Shown piece by piece: positions 1 to 9,349 of a stretch of 64,000 nt of DNA. The position numbers and the translations under genes are program-made. Under the pieces are notes generated by a model, which searched no databases, was not told the origin of the DNA, and saw nothing but the letters and a program-made list of their open reading frames with translations. The DNA is from Apibacter adventoris (GTDB lineage Bacteria; Bacteroidota; Bacteroidia; Flavobacteriales; Weeksellaceae), in NCBI RefSeq assembly GCF_002964975.1, contig NZ_PSZM01000001.1, positions 359,371-423,370 of the forward strand, in the 5' to 3' direction. Numbering within the stretch: the first letter of the stretch is position 1; each line of letters starts with the position of its first letter.

Positions 1-2079
1 GAAAAATGTTCTACTTACCTATTAAGTCAAATTTCTAAACAATATTTTCCTGAAAGTACATATGTGGATTCAAGCTCGCTTATAAAAACAAATAATCAAT
101 TTGGAAATGCAAAAGTTAACGTTGAGAAAACAGAATATCTTATAAAAAATTATTATAAATTACATTCAGATAAAATTTTCTTTATAACCGGGTTTATAGC
201 ATCTAATGAAGAAAACAGAATTACTACTTTAGGTAGAGGAGGAAGTGACTATACAGCGGCTATTTTTGGGGCTGCATTAGAAGCTGAACAAATTGAACTT
301 TGGTCTGATGTGGATGGTATGTTAACAACAGATCCTAAAATTGTAAAAAAAGCTTTTTCTCTCTCTGAGCTTTCTTATACGGAAGCTATGGAATTATCTT
401 ATTTCGGTGCTAAAGTTATCTACCCACCGGCTATGATTCCTGCTTTTAGAAAAAATATTCCTATTTTACTTTTAAATACATTTAATCCTGATTTTAAAGG
501 AACTCTAATACACAAAGAAAATATAGAAAAAAATCCTTTCCCTATAAAAGGAATATCTTCCATAAATGAAATAAGTCTGGTAAACGTTACCGGAAGTGGA
601 ATGATTGGTGAGGTAGGATTTAGCGGACGATTATTTTCTTTATTGGCAAGAGAACAAATTAATGTAATACTTATTACTCAATCTTCCTCTGAGCATAGTA
701 TAACTTTCGCTATTGAACCTAATGATATTGAAAGAGCAAAAAATTTAATAACCCGTGAGTTTGAAATGGAACTTCAAACTCATAAAATTAATATCCCCAG
801 CATTGAAGAAAACCTATGCATAATTGCAATTGTGGGTGAAAATATGAAACAAACACCGGGAATTTCCGGTAAATTATTTCATGTTTTAGGAAGAAACGGT
901 ATTAATGTCCATGCAATTGCTCAAGGATCTTCTGAATATAATATATCTGTTATAATCAAGAAAAAAAATCTTGCTAAAGCCCTCAATACAGTACACGACA
1001 CATTTTTTATAGAACTGACCAAAACCTTACATGTATTTGTTTTGGGTACAGGAAATATAGGAGCAACCTTATTTCAACAAATACAAAACCAAAGCAATTT
1101 CTTAAAAGAAAATAATGATATTGAAGTTAAAATAGTAGGTATATCAAATTCTAGAAAAATGCTCATCCAAGAAAATGGCATAGATTTAATTGAATGGAAA
1201 GCTGCTTTAAACGAAGGAAATCAGGCAAATCTGGAAAATTTTATCCAACAAATGAAAATTATGAATCTTTCTAATTGTGTATTTATTGATAATACAGCAA
1301 GTCCTGATCCTAAAAAATTCTATAAAAGTATATTTGAATCTAATATTTCAATTGTAACTTGTAACAAAATAGCAAATTCATCTTCTTATAAAGAATATAA
1401 AATACTTAAAGATACCGCCCGAAAACGAGGAGTAGATTTTTTTTATGAAACCAATGTAGGTGCTGGGCTTCCAATCATAAAAACTCTTAAAGATCTTATG
1501 AACAGCGGAGATCGTATACTAAAAATTGAAGCTATTTTAAGTGGAACTATTTCCTATATTTTCAATAATTTTAAAGGTGATGTATCATTTTATGAAGTTG
1601 TAAAAAAAGCTCAAGAACTAGGTTTTACAGAACCTGATCCCAGAGATGATTTAAGTGGAAAAGATTTTATGCGTAAAATGATGATACTGGCAAGAGATGC
1701 AGGATATACTACAGAAGAGCATGAAGTTTTGTTGGAAAATATATTATCTGAAAATTGTATAAATGCTAATTCTGTAGATGATTTTTATAATGAATTACAA
1801 AAATCCGAATCATATTTTACTGAAATAAAGCTTAAAGCAGAAAAAGAAAAAAAAGCAATACGATATATTGGTAAATTGGAAAAAGGTAAAGTATCTATAA
1901 ACCTGGAGTTAGTAGATGCTTCACATCCATTTTATAATCTTTCAGGTAGTGATAATATTATTTCATTTACTACAGAAAGATATAAATACAATCCTTTAGT
2001 TATCAAGGGACCTGGGGCCGGAGCTGAAGTAACGGCTGCAGGAGTATTTGCCGATCTAATTAATGTAGGTACAGAATAA
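1..2079 (+). CDS. thrA: Bifunctional aspartate kinase / homoserine dehydrogenase I, 5' end outside window
   Basis: The enzyme phosphorylates aspartate and later reduces aspartate semialdehyde to homoserine, the first and third steps towards threonine. The reading frame is open from base 1; the GTG at 64 is an internal valine codon, so the true start lies upstream and about 692 codons of a usual ~815 are present. Visible in order: the C-terminal half of the kinase lobe with LGRGGSDYT (about nt 229-255), two ACT-type regulatory segments (about nt 560-1010), the NAD(P)-binding GTGNIG of the dehydrogenase (about nt 1045) and the catalytic dehydrogenase region with SGTISYIFNNF (about nt 1540). thrB and thrC follow on the same strand. 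The fused ThrA architecture and the gene order make the assignment firm. The ACT segments imply feedback control by an amino acid, probably threonine (family knowledge). Confidence 0.95.
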   Translation, partial: EKCSTYLLSQISKQYFPESTYVDSSSLIKTNNQFGNAKVNVEKTEYLIKNYYKLHSDKIFFITGFIASNEENRITTLGRGGSDYTAAIFGAALEAEQIELWSDVDGMLTTDPKIVKKAFSLSELSYTEAMELSYFGAKVIYPPAMIPAFRKNIPILLLNTFNPDFKGTLIHKENIEKNPFPIKGISSINEISLVNVTGSGMIGEVGFSGRLFSLLAREQINVILITQSSSEHSITFAIEPNDIERAKNLITREFEMELQTHKINIPSIEENLCIIAIVGENMKQTPGISGKLFHVLGRNGINVHAIAQGSSEYNISVIIKKKNLAKALNTVHDTFFIELTKTLHVFVLGTGNIGATLFQQIQNQSNFLKENNDIEVKIVGISNSRKMLIQENGIDLIEWKAALNEGNQANLENFIQQMKIMNLSNCVFIDNTASPDPKKFYKSIFESNISIVTCNKIANSSSYKEYKILKDTARKRGVDFFYETNVGAGLPIIKTLKDLMNSGDRILKIEAILSGTISYIFNNFKGDVSFYEVVKKAQELGFTEPDPRDDLSGKDFMRKMMILARDAGYTTEEHEVLLENILSENCINANSVDDFYNELQKSESYFTEIKLKAEKEKKAIRYIGKLEKGKVSINLELVDASHPFYNLSGSDNIISFTTERYKYNPLVIKGPGAGAEVTAAGVFADLINVGTE

Positions 2080-2289
2080 AACATAAATTATTAACAAAGA
2101 CCTACCAAAGATTCAATTTATATTTTAACATTAACTTAATCTTCATATTAAAAGCTCAATCATAAACTGAGTCAAATATAATAGTTAATATAATTGAACA
2201 TATTATGATATTCTATAATTTTAGTTAGATTTAAATATTGTAAATGTTACAAAATATTCCTTTAAACATTCATTGAAAAACACAAAAAG

Positions 2290-2321
2290 ATTGATAATCT
2301 GTTATAATTAAATTAAATTTG
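2290..2321 (+). promoter_or_regulatory. Candidate Bacteroidota-type promoter for thrBC
   Basis: ATTG at 2290-2293 is followed after 20 nt by TAAATTTG at 2314-2321, matching the Bacteroidota -33/-7 pattern TTTG-N19-21-TAnnTTTG. A start of transcription near 2328 would leave a leader of about 25 nt before thrB. It would give thrBC its own transcript inside the thr cluster. Motif evidence only. Confidence 0.4.
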
Positions 2322-2344
2322 CTTCATAACTCATGAGGCAAATT
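2316..2344 (+). promoter_or_regulatory. 12-bp inverted repeat just before thrB
   Basis: The arms 2316-2327 (aatttgcttcat) and 2333-2344 (atgaggcaaatt) pair over 12 positions with one G-T wobble, around a 5-nt loop. Allowing one bulged A extends the stem by four pairs. It overlaps the candidate -7 box and ends 8 nt before the thrB ATG. It could be a repressor operator or an RNA hairpin affecting translation. It lacks a T-run directly after it and is not a typical terminator. Confidence 0.45.
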
Positions 2345-2352
2345 AATTTTTA

Positions 2353-3291
2353 ATGAAAGAAAAAGATTGTGTACGCGTTTTTGCTCCGGCTACCTCTGCC
2401 AACTTTATTTGTGGATATGATATTTTGGGTTTAGCCCTAGAAGACCCCGGAGATGAAATAACACTTAGAAAAGTGGATTCTCCCGGAATAAAAATCACCA
2501 AAATAACAGGAGATCTTGGACTTTTGCCTCTAGATCCTGAAAAAAATACTGTAAGTGCTTCAATTAAAATGGTACTTGATCACCTTAGAATTAAGAATAT
2601 AGGCTTAGAAATAGAACTTTTCAAAAAAATGCCTATCGGAAGTGGGCTAGGATCAAGCGCTGCCAGTACTATAGCAGGATTATTTGCTATTAATCAATTA
2701 TTAGGAGCTCCATTGACTAAACAAGAACTCCTTCCTTTTGCCCTTAAAGGAGAAGAATTAGCTTGCGGACATGGACATGCAGATAATGTGGCTCCTTCTT
2801 TATTAGGAGGAATTACTTTAATACACAGCTATAGTCCACTCCATGTAATAAATCTTCCCGTACCTAAGAAATTATGTTGTTCAATTATTTTTCCACATGT
2901 TGAGGTTCCTACACGTGCTGCCAGAAAAATACTTAAAACACAAACAGAACTCAAAAATGCGGTTTCTCAATGGGGTAATATAGCCGGATTGGTTACCGGT
3001 TTATTCACTGAAGATTATAATCTAATATCCAGTAGTCTTAAAGATTATATTATTGAACCTACCCGGTCTTTTTTAATTCCTGAATTTGAAGAAATGAGAA
3101 ACATTGCAATTAAATCCGGGGCTTTAGGATTTGGAATATCAGGTTCCGGACCTTCTGTTGTTGCTTTTACACAAGGAATAGAAAAAGCAAAAGAGATAAC
3201 AAAAATGCTGAAACAGCATCTTGGGAAAAAATCTATTGAAAGCAATGGTTATTCTTCTGCAATAAATACTCAGGGAGCTGTAGAACTTTAA
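2353..3291 (+). CDS. thrB: Homoserine kinase
   Basis: A 312-residue GHMP-family kinase that phosphorylates homoserine to O-phosphohomoserine in the cytoplasm, the substrate of the threonine synthase encoded next. The ATP-binding motif PIGSGLGSSAAS is at residues 94-105, the N-terminal substrate-binding segment APATSANF at 11-18, and the C-terminal GHMP motif GISGSGPS at about 260-268. Length is normal for the family. The gene lies 273 bp after thrA, unusually far for an operon partner, and that gap holds a candidate promoter and an inverted repeat. thrC follows after 20 bp. Confidence 0.96.
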   Translation: MKEKDCVRVFAPATSANFICGYDILGLALEDPGDEITLRKVDSPGIKITKITGDLGLLPLDPEKNTVSASIKMVLDHLRIKNIGLEIELFKKMPIGSGLGSSAASTIAGLFAINQLLGAPLTKQELLPFALKGEELACGHGHADNVAPSLLGGITLIHSYSPLHVINLPVPKKLCCSIIFPHVEVPTRAARKILKTQTELKNAVSQWGNIAGLVTGLFTEDYNLISSSLKDYIIEPTRSFLIPEFEEMRNIAIKSGALGFGISGSGPSVVAFTQGIEKAKEITKMLKQHLGKKSIESNGYSSAINTQGAVEL

Positions 3292-3311
3292 ATTATTTAA
3301 ATAAAAAAATT

Positions 3312-4607
3312 ATGAAATTATATAGTACTAATAATAAAAGTTTAAAAATATCTTTTAAAGAAGCGGTTTTTAACAGTTTTCCCACAGACAAAGGATTATA
3401 CATGCCTGTGAAGATACCGCAAATTTCTGAAGAGTTTTTACAAAATATAACAAAGTGTTCTTTACAAGAAATTGCCTTAGAAGCAGCAAGCTCCCTTATT
3501 GGAGAAGACATTCCTAAACAGGACTTGAAAAATATTGTTGAAGATGCTATTAATTTTGAAGTTCCTCTAGTTTCTTTATATGATCAGTTAGGGGTTTTAG
3601 AGTTATTCCATGGTCCATCCTTAGCCTTTAAAGATTTTGGTGCTCGTTTTATGAGTAGAATCATGTCCTACCTGTCAAATTCGAAAGATAAAACACTCGA
3701 TATTTTAGTTGCAACCTCAGGCGATACCGGAGGAGCTGTAGCTTTAGGTTTTTTAGGTGTTAAAGGAACGCGTGTAACTATCCTTTATCCTAAAGGAAAA
3801 GTAAGCGAAATACAGAAACAACAATTAACTACAAACGGCCAAAATATACGTGCACTTGAGGTTGAAGGAACTTTTGACGACTGTCAGGCAATGGTGAAAG
3901 AAGCTTTTAATGATGCAGAACTCAATTCTCGTTTTCGGCTTACCTCTGCTAACTCTATTAATATTGCTAGACTGATCCCGCAAACTTTCTATTATATATA
4001 TGCCTATGCTCAAGCAAAGAGAAATAATAAAAACAATATTGTTTTTGTTGTACCTAGTGGCAATTTTGGAAATATTGGAGCCGGATTACTTGCTTATAAA
4101 ATGGGACTTCCTGTAAAGCATTTTATTGCAGCTACAAATGTTAATGATACAGTACCTCAATATCTAAAAAAAGGTCTTTATACTCCTAAACCTTCCATAC
4201 AAACCCTCTCTAATGCTATGGATGTTGGAAATCCGAGTAATTGGGTACGTATAATGGATCTATTTGATAACAATATAGAAAATATACGGAAAACTATTTC
4301 TGCCTATTCTTATACAGATGAAGATACCTTAATAGGGATTAATGAATTATATGAAAAATATAAATATATAGCCTGTCCTCATACTGCTGTAGCTTATTTA
4401 GCGGCTAAGAATCATTTTAATCCTTTAAATTATACTATCTTTTTATCTACGGCTCATCCATGCAAATTTATAGATGTATATCCTAAAAATTTGAAAGACA
4501 AAATTGAAATTCCTGAACAAGTAAAACAGCTAGAAAAAAAGAAAAGCCTAGCTCATTCTTTAAAGAATAATTTTTCAGATTTTAAAGATTTTTTACTTTC
4601 TAATTAA
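3312..4607 (+). CDS. thrC: Threonine synthase
   Basis: A 431-residue PLP enzyme that converts O-phosphohomoserine to threonine and phosphate. The likely Schiff-base lysine is K107 in GPSLAFKDFGARF. The SGDTGGAVA loop (about residues 137-145) and PSGNFGNIGAG (about residues 249-259) are phosphate- and cofactor-binding signatures of the family. It ends the thrABC cluster and runs convergently into the aminotransferase gene with only 16 bp between them. No clear terminator stem is visible in that gap, so the two transcripts probably overlap. Confidence 0.96.
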   Translation: MKLYSTNNKSLKISFKEAVFNSFPTDKGLYMPVKIPQISEEFLQNITKCSLQEIALEAASSLIGEDIPKQDLKNIVEDAINFEVPLVSLYDQLGVLELFHGPSLAFKDFGARFMSRIMSYLSNSKDKTLDILVATSGDTGGAVALGFLGVKGTRVTILYPKGKVSEIQKQQLTTNGQNIRALEVEGTFDDCQAMVKEAFNDAELNSRFRLTSANSINIARLIPQTFYYIYAYAQAKRNNKNNIVFVVPSGNFGNIGAGLLAYKMGLPVKHFIAATNVNDTVPQYLKKGLYTPKPSIQTLSNAMDVGNPSNWVRIMDLFDNNIENIRKTISAYSYTDEDTLIGINELYEKYKYIACPHTAVAYLAAKNHFNPLNYTIFLSTAHPCKFIDVYPKNLKDKIEIPEQVKQLEKKKSLAHSLKNNFSDFKDFLLSN

Positions 4608-4623
4608 AATAAGAAGATAATTT

Positions 4624-5811
4624 TTATTTTATGCTCTCATAGAGAATTTCCCCTAAAATAGTAAGTCCTTCCACAATACGTTCTTCCGGCATATTGGAAA
4701 AATTAATACGTAAAGTATTTTCTTTTCCCCCATTAGGGAAAAAGGCGCCCCCCGGAACAAATGCTACCTTTCTTTGAATAGATTGGACTAGCACTTCTCT
4801 AGCATCTATATTAGTAGGAAGCTCTACCCAAATAAACAAACCTCCTTTTGGATGTGTAAAAGAAACTGCTTTAGGGAATTTTTCTTCCATTATATGAATC
4901 GTCAAATCTCTCCTTCTTTTATATACATCTATAATTTTATTAATATGTTCATTAATATTATATAATTCCAAATATTTAGAAATTTCCATTTGAGCTAATG
5001 TATTACATTGTAAATCTGCTCCTTGTTTTACTAATACATATTTATGGATGATTTCTTTATCACCTGCAATCCAAGCAATTCTAAATCCAGGACAAAATAT
5101 TTTGGAAAAAGTTCCTGTACATAATACATACCCCTCTTTATCAAATGATTTTATTGATGGTAAAGTTTCTCCTTCAAAACGTAATTCCCCGTAAGGATTA
5201 TCTTCAATGACTATAATTTTATATTTTGCTGCCAGTTTTGCTAAGGCTTTTCTTTTTTCTAAACTCCAGGTACGCCCGGTAGGGTTTTGAAAATCAGGAA
5301 TTACATAAATAAATTTTATTCGAGGAATAGTTTGAAGCATTTTTTCCAGATTTTCCATTACCATTCCTTCATTATCTGTTTCTACTTCTGCAAATGTACA
5401 CTCATAAGCTTTAAAAGAATTTATAGCTGCAAGATATGTAGGACTCTCACATAATACTACATCATTTTTATCTAAAAAAACTTTCCCGCTTAAATCTAAG
5501 GCTTGTTGAGAACCATGTGTTATTAAGATATTATCGGCATCAAATGAGGTAAGAAGTCTATTATTCATCCTCTTTGCTATTAACTCTCTTAATGGCTTAT
5601 ATCCTTCGGTTGTTGAGTATTGTAAAGCTTTTGAGCCAGATTCTTCTAAAACTAAACGATTTATTTCTTTGATTTCTTTTACAGGAAATAATTCCGGTGC
5701 GGGAAGGCCTCCGGCAAAAGAAATAATATTAGGGTTTTCGGTTACTTTTAATATTTCTCTTATTTCAGAAGCTCTTAAATTTGCCATCCTTGCAGCATAT
5801 TTAATCTCCAT
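4624..5811 (-). CDS. PLP-dependent class I/II aminotransferase, 2-aminoadipate/KAT-II type
   Basis: A 395-residue fold-type I aminotransferase. The N-terminal SFAGGLPAPELFP (31-43) is typical of the 2-aminoadipate transaminase / LysN / kynurenine aminotransferase II subgroup. The PLP lysine is K237 in GTFSKIFCPGFR; QNPTGR (175-180), the cofactor-contacting D204 and Y207 in EDNPYGEL, and R244 are also present. The substrate cannot be fixed from sequence; a broad-range amino acid transaminase role (aromatic, leucine or aminoadipate) is likely. It has no wHTH domain, so it is not a MocR regulator. It faces thrC with a 16-bp gap. Confidence 0.85.
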   Translation of the reverse strand: MEIKYAARMANLRASEIREILKVTENPNIISFAGGLPAPELFPVKEIKEINRLVLEESGSKALQYSTTEGYKPLRELIAKRMNNRLLTSFDADNILITHGSQQALDLSGKVFLDKNDVVLCESPTYLAAINSFKAYECTFAEVETDNEGMVMENLEKMLQTIPRIKFIYVIPDFQNPTGRTWSLEKRKALAKLAAKYKIIVIEDNPYGELRFEGETLPSIKSFDKEGYVLCTGTFSKIFCPGFRIAWIAGDKEIIHKYVLVKQGADLQCNTLAQMEISKYLELYNINEHINKIIDVYKRRRDLTIHIMEEKFPKAVSFTHPKGGLFIWVELPTNIDAREVLVQSIQRKVAFVPGGAFFPNGGKENTLRINFSNMPEERIVEGLTILGEILYESIK

Positions 5812-5899
5812 ATCTCTTACTTTTTTGTATTATAAAAAACAAAATTACTGTTTATTGTATATATCCCCTAATTATTCATTTATTTAAAATTTATTATTT

Positions 5900-6367
5900 T
5901 TATTCTTTTATAAGAGAGACTAATTGATTTTCTGTTTCTATCATTAATTCCCAAAACTCTTTTAATACACTGTAATAATTTGCAGAAATAAAAAACTCAT
6001 TCATTAATAAAGTCGTTTTAATCTCAATTTGATTGTTGGAATTTTTTATAATATATTCATAACTACCTAAATTCCCAATCATTTTATATTTTTTTGATGT
6101 GGGTAATTTATCAACCTTATATCCTTCCGGAAGGGTTACTATAACTATCTTTGAAAATTTGGAAGGAGAACCTAATTCTATTGGGTAAGTTCTGTTTTCG
6201 GCCTTAAAAACCTGTTCTTTTTCAGCAGTGAATAGTAAGGGGTTAAATACTAATTTATCTCCTATTTTTTCAATGTCAGTGACAGAATTAAAACTAAAAG
6301 ACGTTTTGAAAATAGAAGAATTATTAGAAAATTCTAAATTCTCCAATGGAAATCTTTTACAATAATT
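5900..6367 (-). pseudogene. C-terminal remnant of a DUF3857/transglutaminase-like protein
   Basis: The frame runs from a stop at 6368-6370 to 5900 and has no ATG before the conserved part; the first available start is a TTG at 6346. Its sequence (residues FPLENLEF at the front, LPEGYKVDKLP in the middle, FWELMIETENQLVSLIK at the end) looks like the last ~150 residues of the ~630-residue flavobacterial proteins with DUF3857, transglutaminase-like and DUF3858 regions. The N-terminal 480 or so residues, with the protease-like core, are missing. I read it as a decayed gene. A stand-alone small protein is possible but less likely. Confidence 0.6.
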
Positions 6368-6459
6368 CTATTTTTAAATGATATTTTTTCAGAATAAATA
6401 TACCATTTAATTAAATTATTTAAAATAGAAAACAAATACTATTTTTTAATAAAACCTAG

Positions 6460-6467
6460 TATATTTG
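6460..6467 (+). promoter_or_regulatory. Candidate -7 box upstream of pyrH
   Basis: TATATTTG matches the Bacteroidota -7 consensus TAnnTTTG, with a T-rich tract about 20-28 nt upstream in place of a clear -33 box. It would leave a leader of about 115 nt before pyrH. Within that leader the 8-mer CACATTTG occurs twice, 25 nt apart, with no function I can assign. Confidence 0.4.
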
Positions 6468-6589
6468 CACATAAGAAATATTTAGAGATAGTACTAGTAT
6501 ATTCTAACATTAAAAAAATAAATTCACATTTGTCTATTATAAATACACATTTGACACAAAATTACAGCCTATTTTTATACTAAATAAAT

Positions 6590-7297
6590 ATGAAATATAA
6601 AAGAATACTTTTAAAACTTAGTGGAGAAGCCCTAATGGGAAATCAACAATATGGTATAGATTCTAAAATCCTTCAAATGTATGCTGAGGAAATAAAAGAT
6701 GTAGTTGATAAAGGATCTGAAGTTGCTATTGTTATTGGTGGCGGAAATATTTTCCGAGGTCTTTCCGGAGTAGCTACCGGTATTGATCGTGTACAAGGAG
6801 ACTATATGGGCATGCTGGCAACAGTAATTAATGGCATGGCTTTGCAAAGTGCCTTAGAATCTATTGGGGTTAAAACAAGATTACAAACTGCTATAAGAAT
6901 GGAGCAAGTAGCTGAACCTTTTATTAAAAGAAAAGCTGAAAGACATCTTGAAAAAGGAAGAGTAGTCATCTTTGGAGCAGGTACCGGAAATCCTTATTTT
7001 ACTACAGATACCGCAGCCACTTTAAAAGCTATTGAAATAAATGCGGAGGTAATTCTTAAAGGAACACGTGTAGATGGAATTTATAATGCAGATCCCGAAA
7101 AAGATAAAAATGCTGTGAAATTTAATAGTATCTCTTTTGAGGAAGTATACCAAAAAGGATTAAAAATTATGGATATGACTGCTTTTACTCTTAGCCAAGA
7201 AAACAATTTACCTATTATTGTTTTTGATATGAATAAAAAAGGCAACTTGGTAAAGATTATCGAAGGAAAAGAAGTTGGTACTTTAGTCACTATTTAA
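6590..7297 (+). CDS. pyrH: UMP kinase
   Basis: A 235-residue amino acid kinase-family enzyme that phosphorylates UMP to UDP in pyrimidine nucleotide synthesis. The N-terminal [14 protein letters not shown] and the GGGNIFRG loop (about residues 51-58) are characteristic, as is [12 protein letters not shown] in the middle (about residues 131-142). Bacterial PyrH is a hexamer controlled by GTP and UTP (family knowledge). It is followed 44 bp later by frr; the pyrH-frr pair is conserved across bacteria and supports both calls. Confidence 0.97.
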   Translation: MKYKRILLKLSGEALMGNQQYGIDSKILQMYAEEIKDVVDKGSEVAIVIGGGNIFRGLSGVATGIDRVQGDYMGMLATVINGMALQSALESIGVKTRLQTAIRMEQVAEPFIKRKAERHLEKGRVVIFGAGTGNPYFTTDTAATLKAIEINAEVILKGTRVDGIYNADPEKDKNAVKFNSISFEEVYQKGLKIMDMTAFTLSQENNLPIIVFDMNKKGNLVKIIEGKEVGTLVTI

Positions 7298-7311
7298 TAA
7301 AATTAAAGCTT

Positions 7312-7319
7312 TATATTTG
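7312..7319 (+). promoter_or_regulatory. Candidate -7 box upstream of frr
   Basis: TATATTTG lies in the short pyrH-frr gap, about 22 nt before the frr ATG. It may give frr a transcript separate from pyrH. No good -33 box is visible. Confidence 0.4.
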
Positions 7320-7341
7320 CACAGAAAATTTATCTTGAAAA

Positions 7342-7896
7342 ATGGAAGAATTAGAATTGATTATTGAGGCTACTAAAGAGGGTATGGAGGCCTCCCTCAA
7401 ACATTTAGAAAGTTCTTTTAATAAAATACGTGCTGGTAGAGCTAATCCTGCAATGTTACAATCTATTTTAGTAGAATATTATGGATCTTTAACCCCTCTA
7501 TCTCAAATAGCTAATATCTCTGTTCCTGATGGTATGACTCTAAGTATTCAACCTTGGGAAAAAGCTAATTTAGGACCTATTGAAAAGGCAATTTTTCAAG
7601 CAAATTTAGGATTTACTCCTAGCAATAATGGGGAAACTATTATTATTAATATCCCTCCTTTGACCGAAGAAAGAAGAAAAGACTTGGTTAAACAAGCTAA
7701 GGCAGAATGTGAAAATGCTAAAATAGGAATAAGAAAAGCCAGACAAGAGGCAAATAATGATATAAAAAAAACAGATGGTATATCTGATGATTTAAAGAAA
7801 AATGGTGAAGAAAAAATACAGGTTCTTACTGATAAATATACTAAATTAGCTGAAGAATATTTAGCTGTTAAGGAAAAAGAAATAATGACTGTGTAA
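7342..7896 (+). CDS. frr: Ribosome recycling factor
   Basis: A 184-residue protein that works with EF-G to split post-termination ribosomes. The family hallmarks are present: KIRAGRANPAML near residue 29, the central SIQPWEKANLGPIEKAI (about 63-79), and the helical arm PPLTEERRKDLVKQAK (about 107-122). Length is standard. The gene is followed by a strong terminator hairpin, so pyrH-frr forms a short unit. Confidence 0.97.
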   Translation: MEELELIIEATKEGMEASLKHLESSFNKIRAGRANPAMLQSILVEYYGSLTPLSQIANISVPDGMTLSIQPWEKANLGPIEKAIFQANLGFTPSNNGETIIINIPPLTEERRKDLVKQAKAECENAKIGIRKARQEANNDIKKTDGISDDLKKNGEEKIQVLTDKYTKLAEEYLAVKEKEIMTV

Positions 7897-7918
7897 ATAG
7901 ATAAAAACATATAACCTA

Positions 7919-7960
7919 TAAAAGTCGGTTTCTTTATCTTAAATAAAAACCGACTTTTTT
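7919..7960 (+). terminator. Rho-independent terminator after frr
   Basis: The stem aaagtcggtt (7921-7930) pairs with aaccgacttt (7948-7957), with A-tract and T-tract flanks extending it, and a loop of about 17 nt. It sits 25 nt after the frr stop and 15 nt before tyrA. Confidence 0.8.
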
Positions 7961-7974
7961 AATTTTAATTTGTA

Positions 7975-8829
7975 ATGTCGTATAAAGTATCTATTATTGG
8001 GCTAGGATTAATAGGTGGATCGATTGCCTTAGATTTAAAAAGAACAGGGTTTGCTACTGAGATTATAGGTGTAGATAAATCTCCCCAACATGAGCAAGAA
8101 GCTCTTAAGTTAGGAATTATTGATAAAATTTCCTCTTTTTCTACAGCTATTCAACAATCTGATATAATTATTCTTGCTACCCCTGTAGACGCATCATTAG
8201 AGCTTTTGCCTTCAATTCTGAAAATCATAAATCCTAACTCTGTGGTTACAGACGTAGGTTCTACTAAATCTTCTTTAATAAAAAAGGTGAAAAATTGTCC
8301 AAACAGACAGTTATATGTAGCATCACACCCTATGTCGGGCACTGAAAATAGTGGCCCTTCTGCGGCTATACAAAATCTATTTAAAGATAAAGTATCCATT
8401 ATTTGTAATGCGGAAGAATCTTCTTATAAATCTATTGAAATAATATCGGATATGTACAAAGCTTTAGGCTCTAAAATAGTTTTTATGGATTCTGAATCTC
8501 ATGATGAACATGTAGGATATGTTTCTCATCTATCTCATGCAATTTCTTATGCTTTAGCTGTAGCTGTACTAGAAAAGGAAAAAAATGATTCAGCAATATT
8601 CAATCTTGCTTCCGGAGGATTTGCTTCTACTGTACGTTTAGCTAAGAGTTCTGTATATATGTGGCTACCAATTTTTATACAGAATTCAAAATATCTACTT
8701 CCTATAATTAACACATATTTGGATAAACTTATGGAGTTTAAATCTTATCTTGAAAACGGAGATACTAAAAAATTATCTGAGTTTATAACTGAAGCCAACC
8801 GTATTAAAGGTAAATTAGAAAAAAAGTAA
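7975..8829 (+). CDS. tyrA: Prephenate dehydrogenase
   Basis: A 284-residue enzyme that oxidatively decarboxylates prephenate to 4-hydroxyphenylpyruvate for tyrosine synthesis. The Rossmann motif GLGLIGGS is at residues 9-16, TDVGSTK follows at about 90-96, and SHPMSGTE at about 117-124 is the family's substrate-site motif. There is no fused chorismate mutase or ACT domain, so it is the monofunctional form. The start lies just after the frr terminator. It is convergent with purE with 4 bp between them. Confidence 0.93.
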   Translation: MSYKVSIIGLGLIGGSIALDLKRTGFATEIIGVDKSPQHEQEALKLGIIDKISSFSTAIQQSDIIILATPVDASLELLPSILKIINPNSVVTDVGSTKSSLIKKVKNCPNRQLYVASHPMSGTENSGPSAAIQNLFKDKVSIICNAEESSYKSIEIISDMYKALGSKIVFMDSESHDEHVGYVSHLSHAISYALAVAVLEKEKNDSAIFNLASGGFASTVRLAKSSVYMWLPIFIQNSKYLLPIINTYLDKLMEFKSYLENGDTKKLSEFITEANRIKGKLEKK

Positions 8830-8833
8830 TTCT

Positions 8834-9349
8834 CTAACTATCAAAATCATTAGGGTATCTTTTTTTCACTTTTTCTACTGCCTGTAAAACTTTAATCTCA
8901 TTCAATTTTTGAAATTGATTCAGACTTTTGGTTATTTCTTCTGAAAAAGGAGAAAGCATACGTGCAGCTAATAATCCTGCATTTTTCGCTGCATTTAGTG
9001 CTACCGTAGCTACAGGTATACCATTAGGCATTTGCAATATGGAAAGTATAGAATCCCATCCATCTATAGAATTTGAAGATTTTACAGGAACTCCTATTAC
9101 AGGCAATGTTGTATGGGAAGCTACCATACCTGGCAAATGTGCTGCTCCTCCTGCACCTGCTATAATTACTTTAATTCCTCGTTGATAGGCAGTTTTAGCA
9201 TATTCTGCCATTCGTTCAGGGGTTCTATGGGCAGATATTATAGTAAGTTCATACGGAATGTTTAATTCTTTTAATATATCTGCTGCGTGTTCCATTATAT
9301 GAAGATCACTTTCACTTCCCATAATTATTCCTACTAGGGCTATATTCAT
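8834..9349 (-). CDS. purE: N5-carboxyaminoimidazole ribonucleotide mutase
   Basis: A 171-residue class I PurE that moves the carboxylate of N5-CAIR to give CAIR in purine synthesis. Visible motifs are GSESDLHIM (11-19), SAHRTPERM (about 39-47) and [17 protein letters not shown] (about 64-80), which form the active site. The start codon overlaps the purK stop by one base (TAATG), implying translational coupling. A PurK partner confirms the bacterial two-enzyme route. Confidence 0.96.
   Translation of the reverse strand: MNIALVGIIMGSESDLHIMEHAADILKELNIPYELTIISAHRTPERMAEYAKTAYQRGIKVIIAGAGGAAHLPGMVASHTTLPVIGVPVKSSNSIDGWDSILSILQMPNGIPVATVALNAAKNAGLLAARMLSPFSEEITKSLNQFQKLNEIKVLQAVEKVKKRYPNDFDS

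Noticed and set aside
64..2079. GTG at 64 as the start of the thrA product
   Set aside because: The frame is open to base 1 and the protein would lack most of the kinase N-lobe; the gene begins before the window.
2080..2352. Riboswitch or amino-acid attenuator in the thrA-thrB gap
   Set aside because: There is no threonine-codon-rich leader peptide, no terminator with T-run and no known aptamer pattern; only the inverted repeat stands out.
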